The position numbers were made by a program, and so were the translations under genes. Below, in pieces: positions 28,327 through 37,769 of a DNA stretch of 64,000 nucleotides. Position 1 is the stretch's first letter. Each line of letters begins with the position of its first letter. The stretch is from Rhodocyclaceae bacterium (GTDB lineage Bacteria; Pseudomonadota; Gammaproteobacteria; Burkholderiales; Rhodocyclaceae): the NCBI GenBank assembly GCA_030824115.1, contig JAVBYI010000014.1:22438-86437 (forward strand), read 5' to 3'. The notes beneath the pieces are model-generated. The model ran no database searches. It had not been told where the DNA came from and saw only the letters and a list, made by a program, of their open reading frames with translations.

Positions 28327-28339
28327 AGCGCCGACTTTT
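28316..28339 (+). repeat. dispersed repeat, perfect copy between dsrC and dsrM
   Basis: 24 of 24 positions match. It forms the right arm of the hairpin after dsrC, with its T run placed like a terminator tail. Confidence 0.92.
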
Positions 28340-28360
28340 GGCTGGTTTTAGTTTTATCTC

Positions 28361-28382
28361 AGGACGGGTTAAGCCCGTTCCT
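28361..28382 (+). other. second hairpin in the dsrC-dsrM gap
   Basis: AGGACGGG pairs with CCCGTTCCT around TTAAG, with one bulge. The 188-base gap otherwise shows no ORF; a separate dsrM promoter could lie in 28390-28460 but is not evident. Confidence 0.45.
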
Positions 28383-28465
28383 CGGGGTTTGTCGCGGGTT
28401 TGATTCCATCGAGAATTAATTCCGCTGTCGCTATCTGTGGTTGATTTTGCCGTGGTACATCGTCC

Positions 28466-29188
28466 ATGACTCTGTTCTTCGCGGTTCTCTTCTATCTGGC
28501 CTTCGCCGTGCTCCTCGCCGGTGTGGGTTACAAGATTTATGATTTCGCGCGTACGCCCGCCCCGCTGTCGATCCCGACAACGCCTGCGCCGACGACGAAA
28601 TCCGGCGTGGCCTTCCGCATGGCCCGCGAAGTCGTCCTCTTTGAAAGCCTGTTCAAGGGCAACCTGTGGATCTGGCTGTTCGGCTGGCTGTTCCACATGG
28701 GCCTGTTCCTTGTGCTGGTGCGCCATCTGCGCTACTTCGTCAATGATATTCCGGCCTGGCTGCTGTTCATCCAGCCCTTTGGCAAGTACGCTGCCTTCAT
28801 GATGGTGGCCGGCCTCGGCGGCCTGTGGGCGCGCCGTTTTCTGGTCGAGCGCATCCGCTACATTTCGACGCCATCCGACCATCTGTGGCTGGCCCTGCTG
28901 CTGGGCATTGGCATGACCGGCTTGGGCATGACCTTTTTGATGCACACCGATATCGTTGCCGTAAAAGCCTTCTTTCTCGGCCTGATGGCCTTCGATATCC
29001 AGCCGCTGCCGGCCCATCCCGGCCTGTTCATCCATCTCCTGCTGGTCGCCTTGCTGATGATCCTGTTCCCCTTCAGCAAATTGCTCCATGCTCCGGGCAT
29101 CTTCTTCAGCCCGACCCGCAACCAGGTCGATAACCCGCGTGAAACTCGCCGTCTGGCACCGTGGGCCGCCCAGATCGAGAAGAATTGA
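28466..29188 (+). CDS. dsrM: DsrM, membrane cytochrome b subunit
   Basis: The 240-residue NarI-like protein has about five transmembrane segments and several histidines available for haem b ('HMGLFLVLVRHLR', 'HPGLFIHLLL'). It links the DsrMKJOP complex to the quinone pool. It is shorter than DsrM proteins with extended termini but complete for the core domain. Its 3' end lies 2 bases from dsrK. Confidence 0.93.
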   Translation: MTLFFAVLFYLAFAVLLAGVGYKIYDFARTPAPLSIPTTPAPTTKSGVAFRMAREVVLFESLFKGNLWIWLFGWLFHMGLFLVLVRHLRYFVNDIPAWLLFIQPFGKYAAFMMVAGLGGLWARRFLVERIRYISTPSDHLWLALLLGIGMTGLGMTFLMHTDIVAVKAFFLGLMAFDIQPLPAHPGLFIHLLLVALLMILFPFSKLLHAPGIFFSPTRNQVDNPRETRRLAPWAAQIEKN

Positions 29189-29190
29189 CC

Positions 29191-30732
29191 ATGGCCGCTC
29201 CCGAATTCGAAATCCCGAAATTCCGCGAGTTCCCCACCGTGCCGGCCATCGTGCCCGGTGCGATGGCGCACTCCAAGCCCTATGTCGCCAACGAAAAGGT
29301 GCAGGAAGGCATCGGCCTGCCGACCAAACTGGATGACGACTGGCAGGTCACCCACGACAAAGTGATCGGCAAGTTCGGCGAACTGCTCGGCAAATATCGT
29401 TCGCTCAAGGTCTTCATGGACGCCTGCGTGCATTGCGGCTCCTGTACCGACAAGTGCCACTACTTCATCGGCACCAACGATCCGAAGAATATGCCGGTGG
29501 CGCGTCAGGAACTGATGCGCAGTATCTACCGCCGCTACTTCACGATGCCAGGCAAGCTGTTCCCGAAACTGGTCGGCGCCCGCGACCTGACCAAGGAAGT
29601 GCTCGACGAGTGGTTCAGCTACTTCTGGCAGTGTTCGGAATGCCGTCGCTGCTCAGTGTTCTGCCCCTACGGCATCGACACCGCCGAAGTCACCATGGCC
29701 GCGCGCCACATCCTCGACTCCGTCGGTTACGGCCAGAAGTACTCGAACGAAATTCTCGGCAAGGTCAACAAGATCGGCAACAACCTCGGCCTGCCCGGCC
29801 CGGCGCTGGAAAACACGCTGGAAGGTCTGGAAGAGGACGTCAAGGACGACACCGGCGTCGATGTCAAATATCCGCTTGATGTCGCCGGCGCCGAAGTCCT
29901 GCTGGTTACCCCCTCGGCCGACTTCTTCGCCGAACCGCATATCGAATCGCTGATCGGCTACGGCAAGGTTTTCCACGCTGCCGGCATTAGCTGGACGCTC
30001 TCCTCCTACGCATCGGAAGCCGGCAACTTCGGCCTGTTCAACGGCGACTACGCCATGATGCGCAAGGTCGCCATGCGCATCCGTGAGCAAGCGCTGGAAC
30101 TCGGCGTCAAGCGCATCGTCGTCGGCGAATGCGGCCACGCCTGGCGTGTCGCCTACGCCTTCTGGAACACCCTGACCGGCCTCGGTGCCGGCGGCAATGA
30201 TCCCTTCGCCGTCGAACTGCAGAAGCAGCTTGATCCGCGCTACAAGCAGCCTTCGCACATCTGCGAATTCACCTGGGATCTGATCCAGCAGGGCCGCCTG
30301 AAGTTCGACAAGGAAGCCAACGACAGCCGCATCATTACCTTCCACGATTCCTGTAACGTGGCGCGCGGTTCACGCATGGGTGACTTTGCCGGCGGCCAGT
30401 TTGAAATTCCACGCAACATCATCAGGGCCGTGGCCAACAATTTCGTCGATATGGCGCCGGAAACCATCCGCGAAACCACCTTCTGCTGCGGTGGCGGTGG
30501 CGGTGTCCTTACCGACGACCTGATCGAGCTGCGCGTCAAGGGCGCCTTCCCGCGCATGGAAGCCCTGCAGCATGTCGTCGAACATGACGGGGTCAATTTC
30601 ATGGCCACCATCTGCGCCATCTGCAAGGCGCAGTTCAGCAAGGTGCTGCCTTATTACGGATTCAACATGCGGCTGGTGGGAGGAGTTCACCAGTTGGTCA
30701 GCACTGCCATTCGCCTCGGCGATGAGCAGTAA
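29191..30732 (+). CDS. dsrK: DsrK, heterodisulfide-reductase-like iron-sulfur protein
   Basis: The 513-residue protein has two [4Fe-4S] motifs ('CVHCGSCTDKCHYF', 'CSECRRCSVFCPYG') and CCG-type motifs ('TFCCGGGGGVL', 'CAICKAQF') for a noncubane cluster as in HdrD. It is the likely site where DsrC thiol/disulfide chemistry meets the membrane complex. The ATG giving MAAPEFEIPKF starts 3 bases after the dsrM stop; a longer frame inside dsrM is rejected. Confidence 0.95.
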   Translation: MAAPEFEIPKFREFPTVPAIVPGAMAHSKPYVANEKVQEGIGLPTKLDDDWQVTHDKVIGKFGELLGKYRSLKVFMDACVHCGSCTDKCHYFIGTNDPKNMPVARQELMRSIYRRYFTMPGKLFPKLVGARDLTKEVLDEWFSYFWQCSECRRCSVFCPYGIDTAEVTMAARHILDSVGYGQKYSNEILGKVNKIGNNLGLPGPALENTLEGLEEDVKDDTGVDVKYPLDVAGAEVLLVTPSADFFAEPHIESLIGYGKVFHAAGISWTLSSYASEAGNFGLFNGDYAMMRKVAMRIREQALELGVKRIVVGECGHAWRVAYAFWNTLTGLGAGGNDPFAVELQKQLDPRYKQPSHICEFTWDLIQQGRLKFDKEANDSRIITFHDSCNVARGSRMGDFAGGQFEIPRNIIRAVANNFVDMAPETIRETTFCCGGGGGVLTDDLIELRVKGAFPRMEALQHVVEHDGVNFMATICAICKAQFSKVLPYYGFNMRLVGGVHQLVSTAIRLGDEQ

Positions 30733-30770
30733 TTTCCTATAGACAAACAACGATTACTACGGAGACGACG

Positions 30771-32747
30771 ATGTCAGCGACCACAGAAACTCAAACAGAA
30801 AAACTGACCTTCCGCCGGTACAAAGATGGCGAGCCACAGAAATTCAAGCGTCTGCAGGACCAGATCTTCCAGGCCAGTTGGACTCACAAGTGCCCGACCT
30901 ACATCCAGTCGACCCCGCCTTGCCAAGGCTCCTGCCCTTCAGGTGAGGACATCCGTGGCTACCTCAACATCGTGCGCGGCATCGAGAAGCCCCCCGTCGG
31001 CGCCGATGGCAAGCCGGTCATGCCCTGGCAGGAATATGCCTGGCGTCGTCTGACCGAAGCCAACCCGCTGCCCGCCGTCATGGGCCGCGTCTGCCCCGCC
31101 CCGTGCGAGACCGGCTGCAACCGTAACCAGGTGGAAGACCACGTCGGCATCAACTCCGTCGAGCACTTCCTTGGCGAGTACGCGATCCAAAACAATCTGC
31201 AATTCAACAAACCCGCCAAGCTCACCGGCAAGAAGGTTGCCGTCCTCGGCGGCGGCCCGGCTGGCCTGTCGGTCGCCTACCAACTCGCCCTCAAGGGTCA
31301 TTCGGTCACCATCTTCGACGATCACGAGCACCTTGGCGGCATGATGCGTTATGGCATCCCGGGCTACCGTACCCCCCGCGATGTCCTCGACGCCGAAATC
31401 CAGCGCATCCTCAATCTGGGCGTTGCAGTCAAACTGAAGACCAAGGTGGGCGTCGATATCAGCATGGAGCAGGTGCGCAAGGACTTCGACGCCGTGTTCC
31501 TCGGCCTCGGTGCCCAGGGCGGCCGTGCCCTGCCCGCCGAAGGTGCCGACAACGTTTCCAACGTTGTCACCGCCACCGCCTTCCTGAAGGCTTTCAACGA
31601 CGGTCGCCTGCAGACTGTTGGCAAGCGCGTCGTCGTCGTCGGCGGCGGCGATACCTCAATGGACGTCGCCACCGTCGCCCGCCGCCTCGGCCACATCGAC
31701 AGCGCCAAGCCCACCGACTGGGAAGGTGCCATCGCCGGCCAGATGGCGCAGGACGTCGCTGACGTTTCCATGCGCAAGGGCGCTGAAGTCGTGCTGACCT
31801 CCGTGTTCCCGCTCGACAAGATGATGGCCAGCAAGGGCGAGCTCGATCACGCCCAGGCCGAAGGTATCGAGATCATGGGCGGCTGGATGCCCGTCGCCGT
31901 CGTCAAGGGTGCCGATGGCCGCGCCACCGCATTGCGCGTCAAGCAGTGCGAAGCCAAGATGGTCGGCGGCAAGCTGGAAATCAAGGCAATCGACGGTAGC
32001 GAGAAGGATCTGCCGGCCGACCTGATCGTCTCCGCCATCGGCCAGATGGTCGACTTCGCCGGTCTCGACGAATTCAACAACGGCAAAGGCGGCGTCACCG
32101 CCGATCGTAGCTATCAGGTACAGGGCAAGCCGGGCGTGTATGCCGGCGGCGACGTATTGCGTCCCCACCTGCTGACCACCGCAGTGGGCCATGGCGCCAT
32201 TGCGGCCGACAGCATCGACCAGTACCTGTTGGGTCTCGAAGCCGGCCGCCGGCCGAAAATCGACGTGCATGTCTTCGACCTGATGCGCAAGTATGTCGAG
32301 AAGGGTGTTTCGCTGGATGCGATCAAGGAGCCGCTGCGTGGCACCGATGCCACCAAGGGCGCCGTGCATAACTATGACAACCGCTCCGATCGTTACGTCA
32401 TCGCCCATGACGAACTGTTCCTCGGCCACTTCCAATACACGCCGCGCAACAAGCGCCACATCACCCACCTCGACAAGAACTCCGCGCTCGGCAACTTCGA
32501 AGAGCGTCTGGACCCGCTTGACGACAAGCAGGTCGTTGCCGAAGCCAAGCGCTGCATGAGCTGCGGCCTGTGCTTCGAGTGCGACAACTGCGTGGTGTAT
32601 TGCCCGCAGACTGCGGTCTACAAGGTGAAGAAGACGGATGCCACCACGGGTCGTTATGTCGCCACCGACTACGACAAGTGCATCGGCTGCCACATCTGTC
32701 ACGATGTCTGCCCGACCGGCTACATCCAGATGGGCTTGGGAGAGTAA
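30771..32747 (+). CDS. dsrL: DsrL, NAD(P)H:acceptor oxidoreductase
   Basis: This 658-residue flavoprotein is related to the small subunit of glutamate synthase. In order: N-terminal cluster cysteines ('CQGSCPSGED', 'CPAPCETGCNRN'), FAD site 'VLGGGPAGLSVA', NAD(P) site 'VVGGGDTSMDVA', and a C-terminal ferredoxin domain ('CMSCGLCFEC', 'CIGCHICHDVCPTG'). In sulfur oxidisers DsrL passes electrons from DsrAB to NAD+. GGAG precedes the ATG; dsrJ follows immediately. Confidence 0.95.
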   Translation: MSATTETQTEKLTFRRYKDGEPQKFKRLQDQIFQASWTHKCPTYIQSTPPCQGSCPSGEDIRGYLNIVRGIEKPPVGADGKPVMPWQEYAWRRLTEANPLPAVMGRVCPAPCETGCNRNQVEDHVGINSVEHFLGEYAIQNNLQFNKPAKLTGKKVAVLGGGPAGLSVAYQLALKGHSVTIFDDHEHLGGMMRYGIPGYRTPRDVLDAEIQRILNLGVAVKLKTKVGVDISMEQVRKDFDAVFLGLGAQGGRALPAEGADNVSNVVTATAFLKAFNDGRLQTVGKRVVVVGGGDTSMDVATVARRLGHIDSAKPTDWEGAIAGQMAQDVADVSMRKGAEVVLTSVFPLDKMMASKGELDHAQAEGIEIMGGWMPVAVVKGADGRATALRVKQCEAKMVGGKLEIKAIDGSEKDLPADLIVSAIGQMVDFAGLDEFNNGKGGVTADRSYQVQGKPGVYAGGDVLRPHLLTTAVGHGAIAADSIDQYLLGLEAGRRPKIDVHVFDLMRKYVEKGVSLDAIKEPLRGTDATKGAVHNYDNRSDRYVIAHDELFLGHFQYTPRNKRHITHLDKNSALGNFEERLDPLDDKQVVAEAKRCMSCGLCFECDNCVVYCPQTAVYKVKKTDATTGRYVATDYDKCIGCHICHDVCPTGYIQMGLGE

Positions 32748-33113
32748 ATGAAAGCCGCTGCGCTCGCGCTGTTTCTTGCGCTGACTTCGGCCTGTGCCTT
32801 CGCTGGCGCGCCGAAGCCGGCAATCAAGATCGAGAATCCCGGTCAGTGCATTGCCCCGGCTGAGGAGATGCGCAAGAACCACATGGAGATGCTCCATCAC
32901 CAGCGCGATCGCACCATGCGCCAGGGCATCCGTGGCGAGAAGGCCAGCCTCAACGAGTGCATCAACTGTCATGCCAGCAAGACCACCGGCTCGGTATTGG
33001 GCAAGGAGGGTTTCTGCCAGGAATGCCACAGCTACGCTGCCGTCAAGCTCGACTGCTGGGATTGCCATCAACCCAAGGCCGGCCACGCCAAAGCCGCGGG
33101 AGTCAAACCATGA
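32748..33113 (+). CDS. dsrJ: DsrJ, periplasmic triheme cytochrome c
   Basis: The 121-residue protein has a signal peptide (about 1-20) and three CxxCH haem sites: CINCH (71-75), CQECH (90-94) and CWDCH (103-107). It is the periplasmic cytochrome of DsrMKJOP. The gene begins right after the dsrL stop and overlaps dsrO by ATGA. Confidence 0.95.
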   Translation: MKAAALALFLALTSACAFAGAPKPAIKIENPGQCIAPAEEMRKNHMEMLHHQRDRTMRQGIRGEKASLNECINCHASKTTGSVLGKEGFCQECHSYAAVKLDCWDCHQPKAGHAKAAGVKP

Positions 33114-33871
33114 ACGAACCGCAAGATAAATCACGTCGCGCCCTCATGGGTAAGGCGGTCACTGCCGCTGCTGTCGCCGGCGCCGGCATGGGCGTCGCTG
33201 CCATTGCCCCAGGCTTGCACCTGATCGAGGTTGCTGGTGCCGCTCCCCGCACGGCTGGCGAAGCAGCCAGCAACACCGTACGCTGGGGCATGCTGATCGA
33301 CAGCACCAAGTGCGCCAAGGATTGCAATGCCTGCGTCACCGCCTGCAACACCGAGAACGGCCTTGTCGAACCGATCAAGGATGCACGTCAGGGTTCTCAG
33401 TGGATTCGCAAGATCGATCTCAAGGACCCGAAGAACGGCCGCGAGCATTCGCTGCCGATGATGTGCCAGCACTGCGCCAACCCGCCCTGTGTCGATGTCT
33501 GCCCCACCGGTGCCTCGATGAAACGTGCCGACGGCATCGTGCTGGTCGACCGTCACATCTGCATCGGCTGCCGCTACTGCATGATGGCCTGCCCGTACAA
33601 GGCACGCTCCTTCGTCCATCAGCCGCTGACCACCCAGAATCCGGAAGTGCCGCGCGGCATCGGTTGCGTCGAATCCTGCACCTTCTGCGTGCAGCGCGTC
33701 GACAAGGGCCTCAAGCCTGCCTGCGTCGAAGCCTGTCCTGAAGGCGCGATGACCTTCGGCGACCTCAACGATCCGAACAGCGCCATCGCCCAACGCATTG
33801 CCCGTGAAGCCACCACCCAGGTTCGAGCCGATCTCAAGCTCAACCTCGGCGTCCGATACCAGGGAATTTGA
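33110..33871 (+). CDS. dsrO: DsrO, Tat-exported ferredoxin
   Basis: The 253-residue protein has a Tat-like signal (SRRALMGK followed by an Ala-rich stretch) and four cysteine groups for [4Fe-4S] clusters ('CAKDCNACVTAC', 'CQHCANPPCVDVC', 'CIGCRYCMMAC', 'CVESCTFC'). It acts in the periplasm between DsrJ and DsrP. GGGAG lies before the ATG, which overlaps the dsrJ stop. Confidence 0.94.
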   Translation: MNEPQDKSRRALMGKAVTAAAVAGAGMGVAAIAPGLHLIEVAGAAPRTAGEAASNTVRWGMLIDSTKCAKDCNACVTACNTENGLVEPIKDARQGSQWIRKIDLKDPKNGREHSLPMMCQHCANPPCVDVCPTGASMKRADGIVLVDRHICIGCRYCMMACPYKARSFVHQPLTTQNPEVPRGIGCVESCTFCVQRVDKGLKPACVEACPEGAMTFGDLNDPNSAIAQRIAREATTQVRADLKLNLGVRYQGI

Positions 33872-33876
33872 TCGCC

Positions 33877-35082
33877 ATGCGCCTCGACCTCAACAGCCGT
33901 CTGGAAGAACACCTCTTCTACATCCTCGCCGGCATCGGTGGCCTCGTCACCGCCGTCGGCATGGCTGCCGCGCTCTTCATGGAGCACAGCGGTCACGTCG
34001 TCACCGGCATGAACAACCAGATCGTCTGGGGCATGCCGCATGTCTTCGCGATCTTCCTGATCGTTGCCGCTTCCGGCGTGCTCAACGTCGCCTCGATCGG
34101 TTCGGTGTTCGGCAAGACGGTTTACAAGACCCGCGCACCGCTTTCCGGCCTGCTGGCAATTGCCATGCTGGCTGCCGGTCTGGCCGTCATCATGCTCGAC
34201 CTTGGCCGTGCCGATCGCCTGATCGTCGCCATGACGCACTTCAACCCCACCTCGGTGTTCGGCTGGAACGTCATCCTCTATCCCGGCTTCTTCGGTATCG
34301 TCGGCATCTACTTGTGGACGCTGATGGACCGCAGGATGAACCCCTACTACAAGCCGGCTGGCTTCGCCGCCTTCATCTGGCGCCTGCTGCTGACCACCGG
34401 TACCGGCTCGATCTTCGGTTTTCTCGTTGCCCGTCAGGCCTACCAGTCAGCCATGATCGCCCCGATGTTCATCATCATGTCATTCGCTTGGGGTCTCGCC
34501 GTCTTCATGATCGTTCAAAAGGCCATGTTCGCCTGGAACGGCATGCAGTTGCATCCGCAGATTCGCTCGCGCATGAAGAACCTGCTCGCGACTTTCATTG
34601 CCGCCGTGTTCTATTTTGTGATGGTCTATCACCTGACCAACATTTACTTCGCCAAGCAAACTGCCTTTGAACAATTCATCCTGCTGTCCGGCGGCATTTT
34701 CCCAACCCTGTTCTGGGGCGGTTATGTCTTCCTCGGCACCTTGGTTCCCCTGCTGATCCTGTTCGTGCCCGACCTGTCCAAGATACGCGGCTCCGTCTTC
34801 GCCGCCGCATCGCTGGTCCTCGTCGGCGCCTTCAGCCTGCTCTACGTCTTCATCATCGGTGGCCAGGTGTATCCGCTCGAAATCTTCCCGGGCATGGACG
34901 TCAAGAGCAGCTTCTTTGACGGGCAGATCGACACCTACACCCCCAGCCTGCCGGAAATCCTCCTTGGACTGGGCGGCTTCGGCATCGCCTTCACCGCCAC
35001 GGTCATCGGCGTGCGCGTGCTGAAATTCCTGCCGCAGGACGACATCCACAAGCTCGAATCTGCCGGGCATATGCTCGACTAA
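33877..35082 (+). CDS. dsrP: DsrP, NrfD-family membrane subunit
   Basis: The 401-residue polytopic protein has about ten hydrophobic segments and belongs to the NrfD/HybB-like quinone-interacting family. It completes DsrMKJOP. The ATG at 33877 lies 5 bases after the dsrO stop. A GC-rich hairpin follows before dsrN. Confidence 0.94.
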   Translation: MRLDLNSRLEEHLFYILAGIGGLVTAVGMAAALFMEHSGHVVTGMNNQIVWGMPHVFAIFLIVAASGVLNVASIGSVFGKTVYKTRAPLSGLLAIAMLAAGLAVIMLDLGRADRLIVAMTHFNPTSVFGWNVILYPGFFGIVGIYLWTLMDRRMNPYYKPAGFAAFIWRLLLTTGTGSIFGFLVARQAYQSAMIAPMFIIMSFAWGLAVFMIVQKAMFAWNGMQLHPQIRSRMKNLLATFIAAVFYFVMVYHLTNIYFAKQTAFEQFILLSGGIFPTLFWGGYVFLGTLVPLLILFVPDLSKIRGSVFAAASLVLVGAFSLLYVFIIGGQVYPLEIFPGMDVKSSFFDGQIDTYTPSLPEILLGLGGFGIAFTATVIGVRVLKFLPQDDIHKLESAGHMLD

Positions 35083-35098
35083 GCTTCTGCGGCGGAAC

Positions 35099-35125
35099 GC
35101 CCGACCCGATTCACTCGGGCCGGGC
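35099..35125 (+). other. hairpin between dsrP and dsrN
   Basis: GCCCG-A-CCCGA pairs with TCGGG-C-CGGGC around a 5-base loop. There is no T run, so it is probably an intercistronic processing or partial-termination element. Confidence 0.5.
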
Positions 35126-35136
35126 ATGAGCAGCCC

Positions 35137-36561
35137 ATGCACCGTTTTCTAATTTCCGCCGCCCACAAATCCTCAGGCAAGACCACGCTGAGTATCGGCC
35201 TCGCTGCTGCGCTCAAGGCGCGCGGTCTTGCCGTGCAACCCTTCAAGAAGGGGCCGGACTACATCGACCCCCTGTGGCTGTCGCGCGCCGCCGGCCGTGG
35301 CTGCCGCAACCTCGACTTCTTCCTCTCCTCGCACGAGGAAATTCGCCAGCAATTCGCTCAGGGGCATGATGCCGATGTCTGCCTCGTCGAAGGCAACAAG
35401 GGCCTCTACGACGGGCTGGCGCTGGATGGCGGCAACAGCAATGCCGCCCTCGCCCGCCTGCTCGATCTGCCGGTCATCCTCGTCCTCGACGCGCGCGGCA
35501 TGACACGCGGCATCGCGCCGCTGATCCTCGGCTACCAGGCCTTCGAACGCGATATCCGCATCGCCGGCGTGATCCTCAACCGGCTCGGCGGCAAGCGCCA
35601 CGAATCCAAATTGCGCGCGGTCATCGAGCATTACACGGAGGTACCGGTTCTCGGTGCGGTACAGGAGGATGCCCAGCTCGCGCTGGTCGAGCGCCACCTT
35701 GGCCTGATGCCCGCCAACGAGGCCGCTGGCGCCGAGCACCTGATTGCCAGCATTGCCGAGACTGTCGCCCGCCAGGTCGATCTCGATCGTCTGCTGGCCA
35801 TCACCGCCACCACGGTCAGCCTGCCCGCGCCCGTTGCCGCCCCCGTCATCGATAGCCCGCGCATCCGTGTCGCCGTCGCCCAGGATGCGGCCTTCGGCTT
35901 TTACTACACCGACGACCTCGACGCCCTGCGTGCCGCCGGCGCCGACCTGCTGCCCTTCGATGCCCTGAAAGACGCCCAACTGCCGGCCTGCGATGCCCTG
36001 CTGATCGGCGGCGGTTTTCCCGAATCCTTCCTTGACGCACTGGCCGCCAATACCGACCTGCGCAACGACATTCGCCAGAAAATCGAAGCCGGCCTGCCTA
36101 CCTATGCTGAATGCGGCGGCCTGATGTATCTCGCGCAAAGCATCACTTGGCAAGGCAACACCCGCCCCATGGTCGGCGTCATCCCCGGTGAGATCGTCAT
36201 GCACCCCAAGCCGGTCGGGCGCGGCTATGTGATTCTTGCGCCAACAGACAAACACTCTTGGCAATGCCGTCCTGCCAGCGCCGACTTTTCAGCGCCGCTT
36301 CACGCCCACGAATTCCACTATTCCGAATTACGCGGTCTGCCTGCCGACACGCAATTTGCCTATAAAGTTGAGCGAGGTCATGGTATTGACGGCAAGAACG
36401 ACGGTATCGTTCTGCACAACATGCTTGCCTCCTACACCCATCTGCGCGGCGTCGCCCGGTCCAACTGGCCCGCCCGTTTCATCGAGTTTGCCCGCCAATG
36501 CAAAGTGCAGTCGCGGCGGGACATTGATCATGTCGAGGAGAGCGCCCCATGTTTACCCTGA
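35137..36561 (+). CDS. dsrN: DsrN, siroheme amidase (cobyrinate a,c-diamide synthase-like)
   Basis: The 474-residue protein has an N-terminal P-loop amidoligase domain ('SSGKTTLSIGLAAALKAR') and a C-terminal glutaminase domain with 'YAECGGLMYL' and 'HAHEFHYSELRG'. It amidates siroheme in dsr gene sets. A dispersed repeat copy encodes RPASADF just before the AHEFHYS motif, without breaking the frame. Its end overlaps dsrR by 13 bases. Confidence 0.93.
   Translation: MHRFLISAAHKSSGKTTLSIGLAAALKARGLAVQPFKKGPDYIDPLWLSRAAGRGCRNLDFFLSSHEEIRQQFAQGHDADVCLVEGNKGLYDGLALDGGNSNAALARLLDLPVILVLDARGMTRGIAPLILGYQAFERDIRIAGVILNRLGGKRHESKLRAVIEHYTEVPVLGAVQEDAQLALVERHLGLMPANEAAGAEHLIASIAETVARQVDLDRLLAITATTVSLPAPVAAPVIDSPRIRVAVAQDAAFGFYYTDDLDALRAAGADLLPFDALKDAQLPACDALLIGGGFPESFLDALAANTDLRNDIRQKIEAGLPTYAECGGLMYLAQSITWQGNTRPMVGVIPGEIVMHPKPVGRGYVILAPTDKHSWQCRPASADFSAPLHAHEFHYSELRGLPADTQFAYKVERGHGIDGKNDGIVLHNMLASYTHLRGVARSNWPARFIEFARQCKVQSRRDIDHVEESAPCLP
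36266..36289 (+). repeat. dispersed repeat, copy inside dsrN
   Basis: 23 of 24 positions match. It is read in frame as RPASADF on the coding strand, a third reading frame compared with the lpxK and J-domain copies. Confidence 0.9.
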
Positions 36562-36920
36562 CCCCGGCTGCCGCCGAGCAAATCCGCCAAGCTGCCGACG
36601 GACAACCTGACATCCCAGATCAATCGCCCACCCTGCGCATTGCGGCCAAACTCGAAGAAGGCGAGATCGTCTATGGCATGGGCTTCGACGACGAGCGCGA
36701 AAACGACATCGTCCTCGAAACCGGGGGCGTCACCCTGCTGATCGCCCCGCGCAGCCAACCGCTGCTCGAAGGTGCCGTGCTCGACTTTGTTGAACTCAAG
36801 CCGGGTGAATTCCAGTTCATCTTCGTCAACCCTAACGAACCCGCCCACTGCGGTAGCCAATCCCCTGGTAATCAGGGCGGCTGCGGCTCCTGCGGTAACC
36901 GCAGCAGTTCCTGCAACTAA
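36549..36920 (+). CDS. dsrR: DsrR, IscA-like protein
   Basis: The 123-residue A-type-carrier fold protein has the family core '[20 protein letters not shown]' and lacks the first IscA cluster cysteine. Cysteines occur only in the C-terminal tail ('[13 protein letters not shown]'). DsrR acts after transcription to support Dsr protein production in purple sulfur bacteria. It overlaps the dsrN end, indicating coupling. Confidence 0.9.
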   Translation: MFTLTPAAAEQIRQAADGQPDIPDQSPTLRIAAKLEEGEIVYGMGFDDERENDIVLETGGVTLLIAPRSQPLLEGAVLDFVELKPGEFQFIFVNPNEPAHCGSQSPGNQGGCGSCGNRSSSCN

Positions 36921-36936
36921 GCTTCTCGTCCTCGTC

Positions 36937-37728
36937 ATGACTCCCTCCCTGCTTCCCGACTACCCCACGCGCGGCCCCGCCCAACCCGGCACGGTTTACC
37001 TCGTCGGTGCCGGCCCCGGCGATCCCGAACTGCTCACCGTGCGCGCCCTGCGCATCATTGCCCAAGCCGATGTGCTGGTCTACGATCACCTCGTTTCGCA
37101 GGCCATCCTCGACCTCGTCAATCCGGCGGCCGAGCGCATGTACGCCGGCAAGCAACGCGGCAACCACAGCGTGCCGCAGGACGATCTCAACCTGCTGCTG
37201 GTCAAGCTGGCACGGGAAAACAAACGGATCGTGCGCCTCAAGGGCGGCGATCCCTACACCTTTGGCCGCGGTGGCGAGGAAGTCGAAACGCTCAAGGAAA
37301 ATGGCGTGCCCTTCGAAGTCGTACCCGGCATCACCGCCGCCGCCGGTGTCGCCGCCTTTGCCGGCATTCCACTGACGCATCGCAATCATGCCCAGGCCTG
37401 CGTCTTCGTCACCGGCCACCTCAAGGACGGCAGCATGAATCTCGACTGGCCCGGCCTCGCCCGTCGCCGCCAGACCGTCATCATCTACATGGGCCTCAAC
37501 GGCCTGTCCTATCTGTGCGAGCAACTGGTCGCGCATGGCCTGCCAGCCGACTGGCCGGCCGCCATCGTGCAACAGGGTACGACCGCCAACCAGCGCACGG
37601 TCACCGGCACGCTGACGACCCTGCCGGAACTGGCCGTCAATGCCGGACTCAAGGCCCCGACGCTGATCATCGTCGGGGAGGTCGTCAAGCTCAAGGACAA
37701 GCTGACCTGGTTTTCAGAGACTGGATGA
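36937..37728 (+). CDS. cobA: uroporphyrinogen-III C-methyltransferase
   Basis: The 263-residue SUMT has the SAM-binding start '[19 protein letters not shown]' and '[13 protein letters not shown]'. It makes precorrin-2, the precursor of siroheme needed by DsrAB. The ATG is 16 bases after the dsrR stop. Its position at the end of the dsr operon fits a dedicated siroheme supply. Confidence 0.93.
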   Translation: MTPSLLPDYPTRGPAQPGTVYLVGAGPGDPELLTVRALRIIAQADVLVYDHLVSQAILDLVNPAAERMYAGKQRGNHSVPQDDLNLLLVKLARENKRIVRLKGGDPYTFGRGGEEVETLKENGVPFEVVPGITAAAGVAAFAGIPLTHRNHAQACVFVTGHLKDGSMNLDWPGLARRRQTVIIYMGLNGLSYLCEQLVAHGLPADWPAAIVQQGTTANQRTVTGTLTTLPELAVNAGLKAPTLIIVGEVVKLKDKLTWFSETG

Positions 37729-37769
37729 ATTGACGTCCTCTTGCCATCGAGTCGTGGAATAATCCACTC

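Noticed and set aside
31656..33134. 492-codon frame antisense to dsrL/dsrJ
   Set aside because: Low-complexity shadow of high-GC genes whose sense strand is clearly coding.
35930..35960. GCCGCCGGCGCCGACCTG in dsrN as another repeat copy
   Set aside because: It shares GCGCCGAC only and encodes ordinary AAGADL residues.
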